A stretch of DNA of 44,568 nucleotides from the NCBI GenBank assembly GCA_000733355.1, contig JNVV01000004.1, forward strand, positions 925,486 through 970,053, given 5' to 3'. The notes below the pieces were generated by a model, which was not told the origin of the DNA, ran no database searches, and saw only the letters and a program-made list of their open reading frames with translations. This document shows positions 19,424 to 30,292 of this stretch, piece by piece. Source of the stretch: Falciphora oryzae (lineage: Eukaryota > Ascomycota > Sordariomycetes > Magnaporthales > Magnaporthaceae). The position numbers and the translations under genes were made by a program. Position 1 is the stretch's first letter; every line of letters starts with the position of its first letter.

Positions 19424-21876
19424 TTAATAACCGCCCCCGCCATCCTTCCACTCAGCGCCCAGCCCGAAGAGCCCGACCAGGCCCGGGGGCATTTGATTCG
19501 TGCCCTGCCCATTAGGCACATTCATAGTCATCAGGTTGCCATTGGAAGCTCCGAATCCTGTGTTGGTCGTCGGGCCGAGGGTTACATTGGAGAAAATATC
19601 CCAGTCTCCCCCTTCGACATAGTTGCCCATAAAATCGTCAAAGACGGGATCGGCTTCGTTGAGTTTAAGCTTGGCGCTTCCTCCCAGGTCCACCCGGTTG
19701 TTGAGGTAGGGGCTCTCCACCTTGATTTGTGGTACAGCCTCCTTCAGCCGCTCAATGAAAGTCGGTGTTGGGAGGGGCAGGCCAACCTGCGCCATGAAGT
19801 GATCTTCTCTGGCCTTCCATGCCTTGACCAGGTACGTCGCCAGTGCCATATGCGTCTTGCTGGAGCTAGGGTTGAAGAGTTCGGGGTGGAGGGGTTCGAA
19901 TGCCTCCATATACTCCCACGCTTTGTCCGACAGCAGGCCCTCAGGGCGATTGCATAGCTGGCCAGCAAGGAAGATGAAAAGCTCTTCGTGGAGCTGGAGA
20001 CGCGTGTACCAGAGAAACCCCGTTTTGAGCGCGGTGCGATGGTGACGCACATGATGCTCTAGTCCTTCTACCGAGAGCCTGAAAACGTGGTCCTTGGGAG
20101 AACTGCCCCAGTCCTGTTTGCGTTCGGGTGGCGTAACTAGCATCTGGACCTTGCCCATTATGATGGTGACGAATTCAAGAGTGAACTCGTGTATCGGGCC
20201 GGCCGAGGGGTCGCAGCGTCTGTCCATCATCTCAGCGATATCTCGCGCCGCCACGGCGAGCATGCTGCGGTACTCTTCCAGTTTCTCCTTGCTGGGGCCC
20301 TCGTGGGACCTGCGAGCGCTGTCTTCGTCGAAAAGGAAAGACGGGTCCAATCCTGGAGTCTCGACGAGAAACCGCGTAAGCCTGTTTTGGATCAGGCAGA
20401 ACACCATCTCGGTCGGACTGTCGCGGTCGGGGGGTAGTTCGGCGGCCGAGGCGTATAGGTCTGCGTCATTGAGGTTTCTAGGCTCTTTAGTGTCCCACAC
20501 TCGCGGGAGCAGCGCATGCCCCAGCCCAGACATGAAGGCGAACCTGGCATCCAACGCCACAATCTGCCACCACAGCCGGCGCCTCATCTCGATGTCAAAC
20601 GGACTGAGGCCGAACGACGTGCCGTCCCGATGAAGGCCCATCTTCTGAGCGATCCGGACCGCCACTCCGTTGAGAATCCAGGTAGCATGTTGGTTGTACC
20701 TGCCCTGGATTGAAATCTGTCGCGCCATGTGTCAGTACAGTCAGTGTGAGCCGGAATGGGAAGCGTGGTGTGTGGCTACCAGCACCCACCAGATAAAGCA
20801 CGAAAGCTTGTAGCGTAGTGAACTCGTGGTTCTTGAGGAACTTGGCTTGGTTTAGACACATCCGGACGCCGCTAGAGAAGCGCTGTATGGCGGCGTCCCT
20901 GCTACAGCCCAGCAACGTCCGGCATTCCGCGTCCGAGAGCGCCACAGCGCCCAGGTTGTAGATAGCAAAGAGCAGCGCCTCGACATTCCTTGGGAGCGGG
21001 TGGTCGGTGGAGCGGTTCGTGGCATCGATCAGGTAGGGCTGCACTGTCGGAACGTGAATGATCTTGGATACGGGGTTCACGCGATCCAGGAACACCTGCC
21101 AGAGGCGGAACATCTGGCCCGCATCAGGATGCAGGTCAACAGTGGAGGAGGGGCTTTGCGGGGTGTCTCCGGCCATGAGCAGATCGGCACCGTTTGTGTC
21201 AGGAGTCAGGCTATCCGAGGTGTCGTCCTCGGGCGAGGGTTCGTCGTCGTCAATGATGGTGCGCATGGCGCGGAGCTCGTCGTAGATTGTGGACACGACG
21301 TAGGAGTCGACAAATCGGGTGCTGCCGCCCTCCTGTTTGATCAGCTTGCCATGCTTGTGCCAGTTCGGCATGGGCTCCTCGCTCGGCTTTGGAGTGTGAT
21401 GCGGGCTCGTGCTAGAATGAGTAGGCGTCGAGGGGCTGTCTTCGCTTTTGCCCTCCGAGGCGTACTCCCGAAGAAGCTCCTCGCAGCGCGCAAGCCTCTC
21501 CTGGAGGTCTTGGTTCGGGCGCCTCCTCTTGCGAGGGGGCGCTGGTGTGCTGGGTGTACATTGCACGTTGGCCTGGGGTTGGATCGCACGTCAGTGATGA
21601 GTGGATTCGAGGGGCACAAAGAAGAGCACAGGCGAGTCGTCCTACCTTTAGGCAATTTGCGCAGGGGAATGAACGATCGCATTTTATTTTGCGGTGCTGT
21701 TGGGTCATGGCGTCCAGCATTGCGTCAGTCAGTCAGTCACTCAACCACCTCGGCCCCTTGGAAGGCCACACGCAGCAAAGGCGCGGGGCAGAGATGCGCA
21801 CCTGGCAGAGGACGCAGGCGAGAATGCGGGGCGTTTTGTTCGCGGCGGCCGATGCGGTCGGAGCGGCAGACGCCAT
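19424..21876 (-). CDS. Zn(II)2Cys6 fungal transcription factor
   Basis: Four exons on the minus strand, 21876-21802, 21696-21646, 21572-20790 and 20704-19424, all join in phase 0 and encode 729 residues. The first three exons build a perfect binuclear zinc cluster: Cys21, Cys24, Cys31, Cys37, Cys40 and Cys47, with the sequence KCDRSFPCANC. A basic linker (PRKRRR) and a short coiled coil (LQERLARCEELL) follow. The central region with MFRLWQVFLDRVNP and IAQKMGLHRDG matches the Fungal_trans middle-homology domain. The C-terminus is Gly/Asn-rich. It is a nuclear DNA-binding regulator, but its target genes cannot be deduced; the nearest genes (MDR, LYS4) are only candidates. The donor of intron 3 (GTGGGT) and its acceptor (CAG before GGC) are the least certain splice sites. 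Confidence 0.92.
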
Positions 21877-23600
21877 GGTGGCAGCAGTCGACGGAGAGTC
21901 GAGCCCTCCTGCTGGGCGTGGTGAACCCAGCACGGCCGTTCCGTCCCAGGCGAATTGGCAGCCTTGCTTGATACAGGCACAGGAAAATTGCACGGGGTTT
22001 CCCCGCCGTGCGCCTGTAGAGGGTGGTAGAAACACTTGGACCGAAGAAGAGTCGACAGCCAGCTGGTGTTGCGTCGGAGTCGCGACGGACAATCAAGTTG
22101 GCAGCGGAAAGGAGGGTGTCACAGGGGCCGAAGGGAGGGGAGAGATGAAGAATAAACAAGGCAGCAAAACGGAAACGGCTGGGCGCAACTTGTCAGCACA
22201 TCCTGCCCCTATTATTACTCAAGCTGCTGGATCAAGGCTCTGAGAGCAGGTGCGCTGCGCTGCAATGGGACTGCCCGAGCAGCGTCGGGCGTGTGTGCCA
22301 GAGTAAAAAGCGGGCCAGGAACCCCGGCCAGCTGCAGGGCAGGCGCCCACTGTGATGACGGATGTGGGCTGCCCTGGAGCCTGCTGACATTTGGTCAGTG
22401 GCGTAGGTAGCGGGGCGGATTTATCGCGGCAACGAGAAAAAAAAAAACACTTTGAACCAAACCCCTCATTCAAATCGCGCCCCAGGCTGTCGAAACAAAG
22501 AAAATGAAGCGGTGCCGACGGTTGGACTAAAAGGCACATCTACGATGAACTAGACTGACCGATGACGAGACGGTATTTGGGCGGCGCCTCCAGCGCGTAG
22601 CCAAGTAACGCCCTGGACAACTGGCCAATTCGGAATGCTATCGTCGGAACAGTTTGGCCGCGAGCCCAGGTGGCTGATGACTCTGACGACATCCTTACGG
22701 AAGCACAGCCGACCAGCAACCGATGGCCTTAGATCCATGTCCATCCATGCCAGCCGTGCATCCTTTGCAGAGTCAAGAAGGCCCTGACCACGGCCACCCC
22801 ACACGATCTGCGTCTTATTTTCTCTTCCTCCCGATCTCTTCCAGAGGACAGGGTTGCGCCCGGGAAGGCGATGCATGCCAAAGGGTCTAATCGCTACAAG
22901 ATTTCGGGAATACGCCACTCTGTGCTTGATAGGAGGGGTTTACGAAGCACGAATAAAGTACGGGATCAATTTCATGCAACACCTCCCTTCCGCTGGCTAA
23001 CACCAAGGATCTGCCCGCCGTAAGCCGGCGGAACACCGCCCGATTTGCACGTGCCTGTGCTACGGTCAACGGGCGGTTCCTGATGAGTGCGTCCATGTGG
23101 CTTCGGTCTTGTCTCTGCACGACAATCCACAGACACATACAGAGTGCCGTACCTCTCACTTTGACTCTGCTCATTTATTTTTTAGATATTCCCCGGTTTG
23201 CACCGTTCTCGCCCCTCCCACACTCTTCGACATGCATGTCATATCTTCCTCTTTGCCTCGCCTGTGGCGATGCCTGTGCAAGAGTCGTGGGCGTGCGCTG
23301 TAAGTATCGAGACGGGCCGTGGCGGACCAATCATGGCGAGCTCAATTCCGCTTTGAGCTCAAGGTTGCGTCCCCCACAATAATTTTGCCTGCCGAACTTT
23401 TCTTTGCGTCGCGATGCGGCCTCGACATGACGAAACACCAATCTGGTGCCACAAATTGAAGCCCTGACCTCGAACTCGACGAGCAGGACGCGACGAGATC
23501 CGGGCTCGCGGTGCTGGCACTCTCTTCTGTCCGATCGTGATGCCAACCGGACCTGCAGCACACCCGTAGCCGCTCAGAATCTATAACAAACGGTTTGGCC
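21877..23600. promoter_or_regulatory. Divergent promoter region of the Zn2Cys6 gene and LYS4
   Basis: This is a 1.7-kb interval between divergent start codons. I see no coding potential beyond shadow ORFs, a run of about 13 A around 22437-22449, and no clear TATA box for either gene. No Lys14-like or Gcn4-like site is asserted. Confidence 0.45.
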
Positions 23601-26221
23601 ATGTTGCCCGCAGTATGTGTGTTCCAGTGCGCTCCGACTTCGGCCTCGCCCCTAAAATTGTTCACCTTGCTTGTCCGCCTCCTGTCCCTCAGCACCTCGA
23701 CTGACATCGCGATGGCACGTCTCAGAGACGGACTCTGGCCCTCGTCGCGACGAGGAGCTGTCGCCAATTGGCCCTCCCCCGGCCCGCCACACCCCTCCTC
23801 TCCCAGACCCGCCCGCTGAGCGCAACGCCGCGACGCCGCCAAAATGCCTTCTACTCGCAGCTCCAGGGCTCAGCCTCGCCCGCCGCGTCGATCCCCCAGT
23901 CCGCACTACATACCCCGCAGACCCTGACGGAGAAGATCGTGCAGCGGTACTCTGTCGGGCTCGCGCCCGGCAAGAAGGTCAGGTCGGGAGACTACGTCAC
24001 GCTCTCGCCGCACCACTGCATGACCCACGACAACTCGTGGCCCGTCGCCCTCAAGTTCATGTCCATCGGCGCCTCCGAGATCCACAACAACAGACAGGTC
24101 GTCATGACCCTCGACCACGACGTCCAGAACAAGAGCGAGTCGAACCTGAAGAAGTACAGGCAGATCGAGGAGTTCGCCAAGAAGCACGGCGTCGACTTCT
24201 ACCCCGCAGGCCGCGGCATCGGCCACCAGATCATGGTCGAGGAGGGCTACGCCTGGCCCGGCACCGTGACCGTGGCGTCTGACAGCCACAGCAACATGTA
24301 TGGTGGCGTGGGCTGTCTTGGTAGGTGATATCCTGACGTCTTGCCGTCAAGGCGCGGAGAAGTAGACTGAGAGGTATCAGGAGCCAGCATGCTGACGTCG
24401 AATTTTCGTAGGCACCCCCATGGTACGCACCGACGCGGCCTCTATCTGGGCAACAGGAAAGACTTGGTGGCGTAATTAATGCCCTTCCCTTATGCCCCTG
24501 AGCCATGTTGTCTGGTGGGAGCAGCCGGGCTGACGCAGTGCCCCACAGAAATACCCCCTATCGCCAAAGTCACACTGACGGGCATCCTCCCGCCTGGTGT
24601 GACCGGCAAGGACGTCATTGTGGCTCTCTGCGGTCTGTTCAACAACGACGAGGTCCTGAACCACGCCATTGAGTTCACCGGCTCCGAACAGACCATGCGC
24701 AGTATCCCTGTCGACGACCGCCTCGCCATCGCCAACATGACCACCGAGTGGGGCGCCCTGAGCGGCCTGTTCCCTATCGACTCGGTCCTGCAGTCATGGC
24801 TCCGTGCCAAGGCAACCACGTCGGCCATGCTGGGCAAGGAAGGGGGCAGCCGTGGCGTCTTCACTCATGAGAAGGTCGAGCAGCTCCTCGAGAACCAGCT
24901 CACGGCCGACCCGGGCGCCACATACGCCAAGTCTCTGTACCTGAACCTGTCGACCCTGTCCCCCTTCGTCTCGGGCCCGAACTCGGTCAAGGTGGCGACG
25001 CCGCTGAAGGACCTCGAGGCCCAGGACATCAAGCTCAACAAAGCTTACCTCGTGTCGTGCACCAACTCACGCGCGTCCGACATCGCCGCCGCCGCTCGGG
25101 TCTTCAGAGAGGCGTCCAAGGACGGCGTCCCCGCCAAGATCGCCCCTGGCGTGAACTTCTACATGGGCGCCGCGTCAACTGTCGAGCAGGAGGCGGCCGA
25201 GGCGGCCGGCGACTGGCAGGTGCTGCTGGAGGCCGGCGCACAGCCGCTGCCGGCGGGCTGCGGGCCGTGCATCGGGCTCGGCACGGGCCTCCTGGAGCCC
25301 GGCGAGGTGGGCATCAGCGCCAGCAACCGCAACTTCAAGGGCCGCATGGGCTCGACCGATGCCAAGGCCTACCTCGCGAGCCCCGAGGTCGTGGCCGCTA
25401 GCGCGCTGCAGGGCAAGATCGCCGGCCCCGGCTGGTACCAGAAGCCTGAGGGCGTGGAGAAGGTCATCATCGGCGAGGGCAACGGCGACGCCGCTCAGGA
25501 CAAGGCATTAAGCATCGAAGACGCGCTGGAGAAGCTCCTCGCCGACGCCGAGGGCTTGATCTCGGCGTCCGAGTCCGCACTTGGTGGCGCTGAGACTAGC
25601 AAGGCGGCAGCGGAGCAGGAGCCGGCGGACGAAGACGCCCTGACCGAGATCCTGCCCGGCTTCCCCGAGAAGGTCGATGGCGAGATTGTGTTCTGCGACG
25701 CGGACAACATCAACACGGACGGCATCTACCCGGGCAAGTACACGTACCAGGACAACGTGTCGACCGAGAAGATGGCCGAGGTGTGCATGGAGAACTACGA
25801 CCCGGCCTTCGGCTCGGTCGCGCACGAGGGCGACGTGCTGGTGGCGGGCTTCAACTTTGGCTGCGGTAGCTCGCGCGAGCAGGCGGCGACGGCGATCCTG
25901 GCGCGCCGCATCCCGCTCGTCGTGGCGGGAAGCTTCGGCAACATCTTCAGCCGCAACAGCATCAACAACGCCCTCATGGGCGTCGAGGTGCCGCGCCTCG
26001 TCCAGAGGCTGCGCGAGACGTTTGGCGGCGCCGACAAGACCCTGACCCGCCGCACCGGCTGGACCTTCCTCTGGGACGTCAGGCGGAGCAAGGTCACCGT
26101 CACCGAGGGCCCCGGCGGCGAGACCTGGAGCCAAAAGGTCGGCGAGCTGCCGCCCAATGTCCAGGAGATTATTGCCCGCGGCGGCCTCGAGAAGTGGGTC
26201 AAGAGTCAGATCAAAGCTTGA
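23601..26221 (+). CDS. LYS4: Homoaconitase, mitochondrial
   Basis: Four exons, 23601-23612, 23726-24320, 24412-24471 and 24549-26221, give 779 residues, the usual size. The enzyme dehydrates/hydrates homocitrate to homoisocitrate in the alpha-aminoadipate pathway of lysine synthesis in the mitochondrial matrix. The first exon encodes only Met-Leu-Pro-Ala. It is followed by GTATGT and a 113-nt intron with CTGAC 20 nt before the CTCAG acceptor. The joined N-terminus is Arg-rich without acidic residues, a good mitochondrial presequence. The 4Fe-4S ligands are Cys393 (SCTNS), Cys460 and Cys463 (CGPC). [12 protein letters not shown] and GRGIGHQ in the first domains and [13 protein letters not shown] (from residue 656) in the swivel domain confirm the aconitase fold. 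Intron 3 splits the Gln of TWWQIPP. The gene converges with MOD5. Confidence 0.96.
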
Positions 26222-26369
26222 GGTTCTGCCATCAGCTGGTTTTCGTAAAGAAGGTGGCTATCCGGGCGACCTGATTTCTTGGTATACAGCAGGCTTTTCC
26301 ATTGCATAGAGCGACAAAAGTTGATTGTCTTTCACCTAATTTCCATGCTTTTGATTTTATATCTGCGAT
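26222..26369. terminator. Shared 3' region of LYS4 and MOD5
   Basis: Only 148 bp separate the two convergent stop codons, so the 3' untranslated regions probably overlap. No perfect AATAAA is visible on either strand. Confidence 0.4.
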
Positions 26370-28093
26370 TTATGTGACAATGGCATCTGGGGGTGTGGAC
26401 ACAGGCACATCTCCTTCCACAACCGTCAGCGCTGTGGTCCTATTCTCTCTAACAGCAAGAGCCCGGCGTTGGGCAGCTTTAACAGCCCGCTTGTGGCGGT
26501 TCCCCTTGACGTGCGTCTGCCACAGCTCCTCGGTGACTAGGGTGGTCCTGCACACGTCGCAGGTCTTGGCGCACCACGTCACCTGGCGGCCGTTGACCGC
26601 CTCGAGGCTCGCGCGCAGCACCTCGGCCGCCGCCTCCGACAGGCTCTCGGGCTCGGGCAGCGCGTCGCCCGCGAGGTACCTCGCCGCCACGCCGGCCGCC
26701 TTCTCTGCGACCCCGGCGGCCCAGGCGCCAGCCCCCGCGGTGCTGTCCACCAGGAAGAGGTGACCCAGCGCGCCCTCCTCCTGGAGTAGAGGTAATGTTT
26801 TGTACGTGATCCACCGGTTCTGGTGCTTGGCGTACCGCCTCGTCGCGCCCTTGATGGCCTCGACTCCCGAGCGCTTGAGGGAGTCGAGCTGCGCGGGGCT
26901 GACGGTAACGGCGCCCTCATTGTCGTCGTTCCCCTGCTGCTGTTGCTGCCGGCGCAAGGCGTCCAGGTACGGCTCCATCTGCGCGAAGCCTATAGACTGC
27001 CAGATGCCGCTCGTGCGGTCAATATGCCCGCTCCCCGAATGCTGGAGGTAATAGTCGTGCAGCTCGCGAGTCTCGTCGACCAGGCCGCGCTCCAGCATGG
27101 CATCGACACGGCAGTCCAGGCGGGCGTTGAGCATGTCGCGCTTCGAGTAGACCCAGAAGAGCAGGGTGTCCCAGGGAGCAGCGGGGCTGGCCTGCTGTTG
27201 CTTGGCCTCGTCGCGCCGCCGCTGCTGCTCGGCGTAGATGTCGGACGCGCGCCGGCCCGTGGTGAGGTAGATCTGCAGCGAGCGCCAGATCTTGCGCCGG
27301 TCGTTGGGGTGCCAGCGCTCGGCCATTGCCGGGTCGACCTCGCGCAGCCGCGCCAGCAGCGTCTCGGCCGGCGCGTCCTGGAGAGACGGCTCCTCGTCGG
27401 CACCGGCGCCGTCGCTCAGCTGCGGGTCATGTTGCTGCTGCTGCTCCTGGTCCCCGCCGGCTTCCGCCTCGTCGACCCTGGTGACCAGGCGGTCGTCAAA
27501 GAGCAGGCCGTCGGCGTAGTAGTGGGTGCCGCCGACAACGATGGGCAGGCGGCCCCTGCTCCGGATTTCGCGGATGATCCTGCCCGCCTCGCGGCGGAAC
27601 TCGTGCACGGTCCATGTGGGCTCGTCCAGGCCGATGTTTCCCAGGAGGTGGTGCGGGATCCCGCGCTGCTCCTCGGCCGATATCTTGTTGGTGATGATGG
27701 GCAGGCCCTTGTACATCTGCATGGCGTCGGCGTTGATGACCTCGCCGTTGAAGCGGCAGGCAAGCTCTACAGCCAGCTGTGAATAAGGGGGCCACCAGAT
27801 AGCGCCATCACGGGGAAGGGCAGATGTTGGTTCTACGTCAGTCCCGCACTCGATTCCTTTTCCTTTTCAGGAGGAACAGATAGCAGCAGAATAACCAAGA
27901 AGACGGCAGAAGAGGACAGCGATCGTACATCAGATTTGCCTGTTCCAGTGGTGCCTAGAACCACAATCAGCGGCTCTGAAGGAGGTGTGTTTTGCGCCGC
28001 CATGCTGGAGTCATAACGCCGCCGCACCAACGTGGAGCTTGAAATCCGGCGCAAAGCACAAAGACGGCGCACAGGTAGCGCCCTCGCCAACAT
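26370..28093 (-). CDS. MOD5: tRNA dimethylallyltransferase (isopentenyltransferase)
   Basis: Two exons, 28093-27929 and 27776-26370, joined across a 152-nt phase-0 intron, encode 523 residues. The enzyme transfers a dimethylallyl group to A37 of tRNAs reading UNN codons. The ATP/substrate P-loop GTTGTGKS is at residues 47-54. The intron falls right after GKSD, and LAVELACRFNGE and NADAMQMYKGLPI follow. VVGGTHYY and DRRKIWRSLQ are family blocks. A C-terminal C2H2 zinc finger of the kind found in eukaryotic enzymes (CDVC to HVKGNRHK, about residues 461-484) is present. Residues 1-30 are Arg-rich and basic like a mitochondrial presequence, and Met31 could start a cytosolic/nuclear form, as in yeast Mod5. 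A Gln- and Asp-rich insert follows RVDEAEAGG. Confidence 0.95.
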
Positions 28094-28627
28094 GCAGCAC
28101 GGGTTTGCGCTTGTCTGCTGCCCCTCGATGGGTCGTAAGGTTAACCGACCCTTGGGACAAGCCCGATTGCGAAGTATTTTTTACTTGGATTGTTCAGGGG
28201 TCAGGTCGCTGAAAGCTGGGGAAGCCAGCTTCTACGGGCCAGGCGGGCATCCATGCACGAATGGCCCGTCTCCTTTTTTTTCTGGTCGACTTCCGAAACC
28301 AGCCCACCACCAACTCTAGCTGGGTTAGCCTTCCGCCAGCAGGCCCACATTCTCCAAACCCCCCAATCCCAATTGACGCGAGTCACGTGCCGACCCAATC
28401 CACTTCCGCAATTTGAACACATCGCAGTTATTGAGATTTCCCACGTTGGAGCCACATCTGCCAGCAGCGCCGTCTTCTCCTTTCTGCGGCCTTCCTCCTT
28501 TCCTTTCTTTCGTCAAGATAAAACGCAGACGCGTTCCTCCCTCCCCCGCCTGACCGACGGACAACAATCCCCTTCTTCTTTTCTTCAACACCTCTTTTAG
28601 ATGAGCGTTCGGAAATAATTGCCCACC
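28094..28627. promoter_or_regulatory. Divergent promoter and leader between MOD5 and SEC61
   Basis: This 534-bp interval separates the divergent start codons. On the SEC61 side the last 150 bp are strongly pyrimidine-rich (CTTCCTCC-type runs), as is common before highly expressed fungal genes. No canonical TATA box is seen. Confidence 0.55.
28601..28618 (+). promoter_or_regulatory. Five-codon upstream ORF before SEC61
   Basis: ATG AGC GTT CGG AAA TAA ends 9 nt before the SEC61 start codon at 28628. If the mRNA begins upstream of it, ribosomes would meet it first. The preceding CCTCTTTTAG could alternatively be a 5'-leader splice acceptor, in which case the ATG would open the downstream exon. 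Confidence 0.5.
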
Positions 28628-30292
28628 ATGAGTTCTTGTGAGTTGCTGCTCTCGCGATGCCACTCCCGCCGCCGCCGCGCGCCTCCTCGTCGCCCTCGTC
28701 TGGGGCGGCTGCTGCACACTCCCCGTGCTGCTGCGCAGGTCGTCTGCCATCCCAGCAGCGTGTGCTGACTTGCGCGATCGCACGCTGCTTCTAGTACGGT
28801 TCCTTGACCTCGTCAAGCCCTTCGTGCCGTTCCTCCCCGAGGTCCAGCAGCCCGAGACCAAGATCCCCTTCAACCAAAAGTTGATGTGGACTGGCCTCAC
28901 CCTCCTGGTTTTCCTGGTCATGAGCCAAATGCCGCTGTACGGCATTGTGTCCTCGGACACCTCTGACCCGTTATACTGGCTGCGCATGATGTTGGCCAGT
29001 AACCGAGGCACGCTGATGGAGCTGGGAATCACGCCCATCATCTCGTCGGGCATGGTCTTCCAGCTCCTGGCCGGCACCCACATGATCGACGTCAACCTCG
29101 ACCTCAAGTCCGACCGTGAGCTCTACCAGACCGCCCAGAAGCTGTTTGCCTTCATCCTGTCTGCCGGCACCGCCACCGTCTACGTCTTCACCGGCCTCTA
29201 CGGCCCCCCCTCGGAGCTGGGCGCCGGTATCGTCTTCCTCCTGATCCTCCAGCTGTTCATCGCCGGCATGATGGTCATCCTCCTGGACGAGCTCCTGCAG
29301 AAGGGATACGGCCTCGGCAGCGGCATCTCGCTGTTCATCGCCACCAACATCTGCGAGTCCATCATGTGGAAGGCCTTCTCCCCCACCAGCATCAACACCG
29401 GCCGCGGCCCCGAGTACGAGGGCGCCGTCATCGCGCTGTTCCACCTGCTCATGACCTGGCCCAACAAGCAGCGCGCGCTGCAGGAGGCCTTCTACCGCCA
29501 GAACCTGCCCAACATCATGAACCTGCTGGCCACCCTCGTCGTCTTTGCTGCCGTCATCTACCTGCAGGGCCTCCGCGTCGAGATCCCCGTCAAGTCGTCG
29601 CGCCAGCGTGGCGCCCGCGGCTCGTACCCCGTCCGCTTGTTCTACACCTCCAACATGCCCATCATGCTGCAGAGCGCCCTGTCGTCCAACATCTTCATCA
29701 TCTCGCAGATGCTCTACTCGCGCTTCTCGGAGAACCTCCTGGTCCGTCTCTTCGGTGTCTGGGAGGCCAAGGAGGGCACCTCTCAGCTGTCGGCCGTCTC
29801 TGGTCTCACCTACTACATGTCGCCCCCGATGAACTTCAAGGAGGCCCTCGTTGACCCCATCCACACCGCTCTGTACATCGCCTACATGCTCACTGCCTGC
29901 GCCGTCTTCTCCAAGACCTGGATTGAGGTCTCTGGCTCGAGCCCCCGCGACGTTGCCAAGCAGCTCAAGGACCAGGGTCTCGTCATGGCTGGCCACCGCG
30001 ACCAGAGCATGTACAAGGAGCTGAAGCGCATCATCCCCACCGCCGCCGCCTTTGGTGGTGCCTGCATTGGTGCTCTCTCTGTTGCCAGCGACCTCATGGG
30101 AGCCCTCGGCTCCGGCACCGGTACTCTTCTTGCCGTCACGTAAGTGAACACACCACCGCTGCTGTCTCTGCGAGCCTGCTGGTTTATTTGACCTGATGCT
30201 AACTTGCTCTCAACAGCATCATTTACGGATACTTCGAGATTGCCGCCAAGGAGGGAGATCTTGTTGGCATGAAGGGCATGATCATGGGCTAG
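28628..30292 (+). CDS. SEC61: Sec61 alpha, ER protein translocation channel
   Basis: Exons 28628-28637, 28795-30139 and 30217-30292 give 476 residues, the normal length. The first coding exon is only 10 nt; a GTGAGT donor and CTGAC branch site precede the CTTCTAG acceptor, yielding Met-Ser-Ser-Leu-Arg-Phe-Leu-Asp. The naive ORF that starts inside the intron at a GTG is wrong. The product is the pore-forming subunit of the Sec61 complex in the ER membrane. Hallmarks include [60 protein letters not shown] and YYMSPP, spread over about ten membrane segments. The final exon encodes [14 protein letters not shown] and the C-terminus. Preferred-codon use (mostly C-ending) suggests high expression. 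Confidence 0.98.

Noticed and set aside
23768..23770. Start of LYS4 at this codon
   Set aside because: The codon is TTG. A stop lies upstream in frame at 23702, and a well-formed intron connects to an ATG at 23601.
28638..28794. N-terminal extension of Sec61 in the open frame
   Set aside because: The frame starts at GTG within an intron bearing GTGAGT, CTGAC and TAG; splicing gives the conserved MSSLRFLDLV start.
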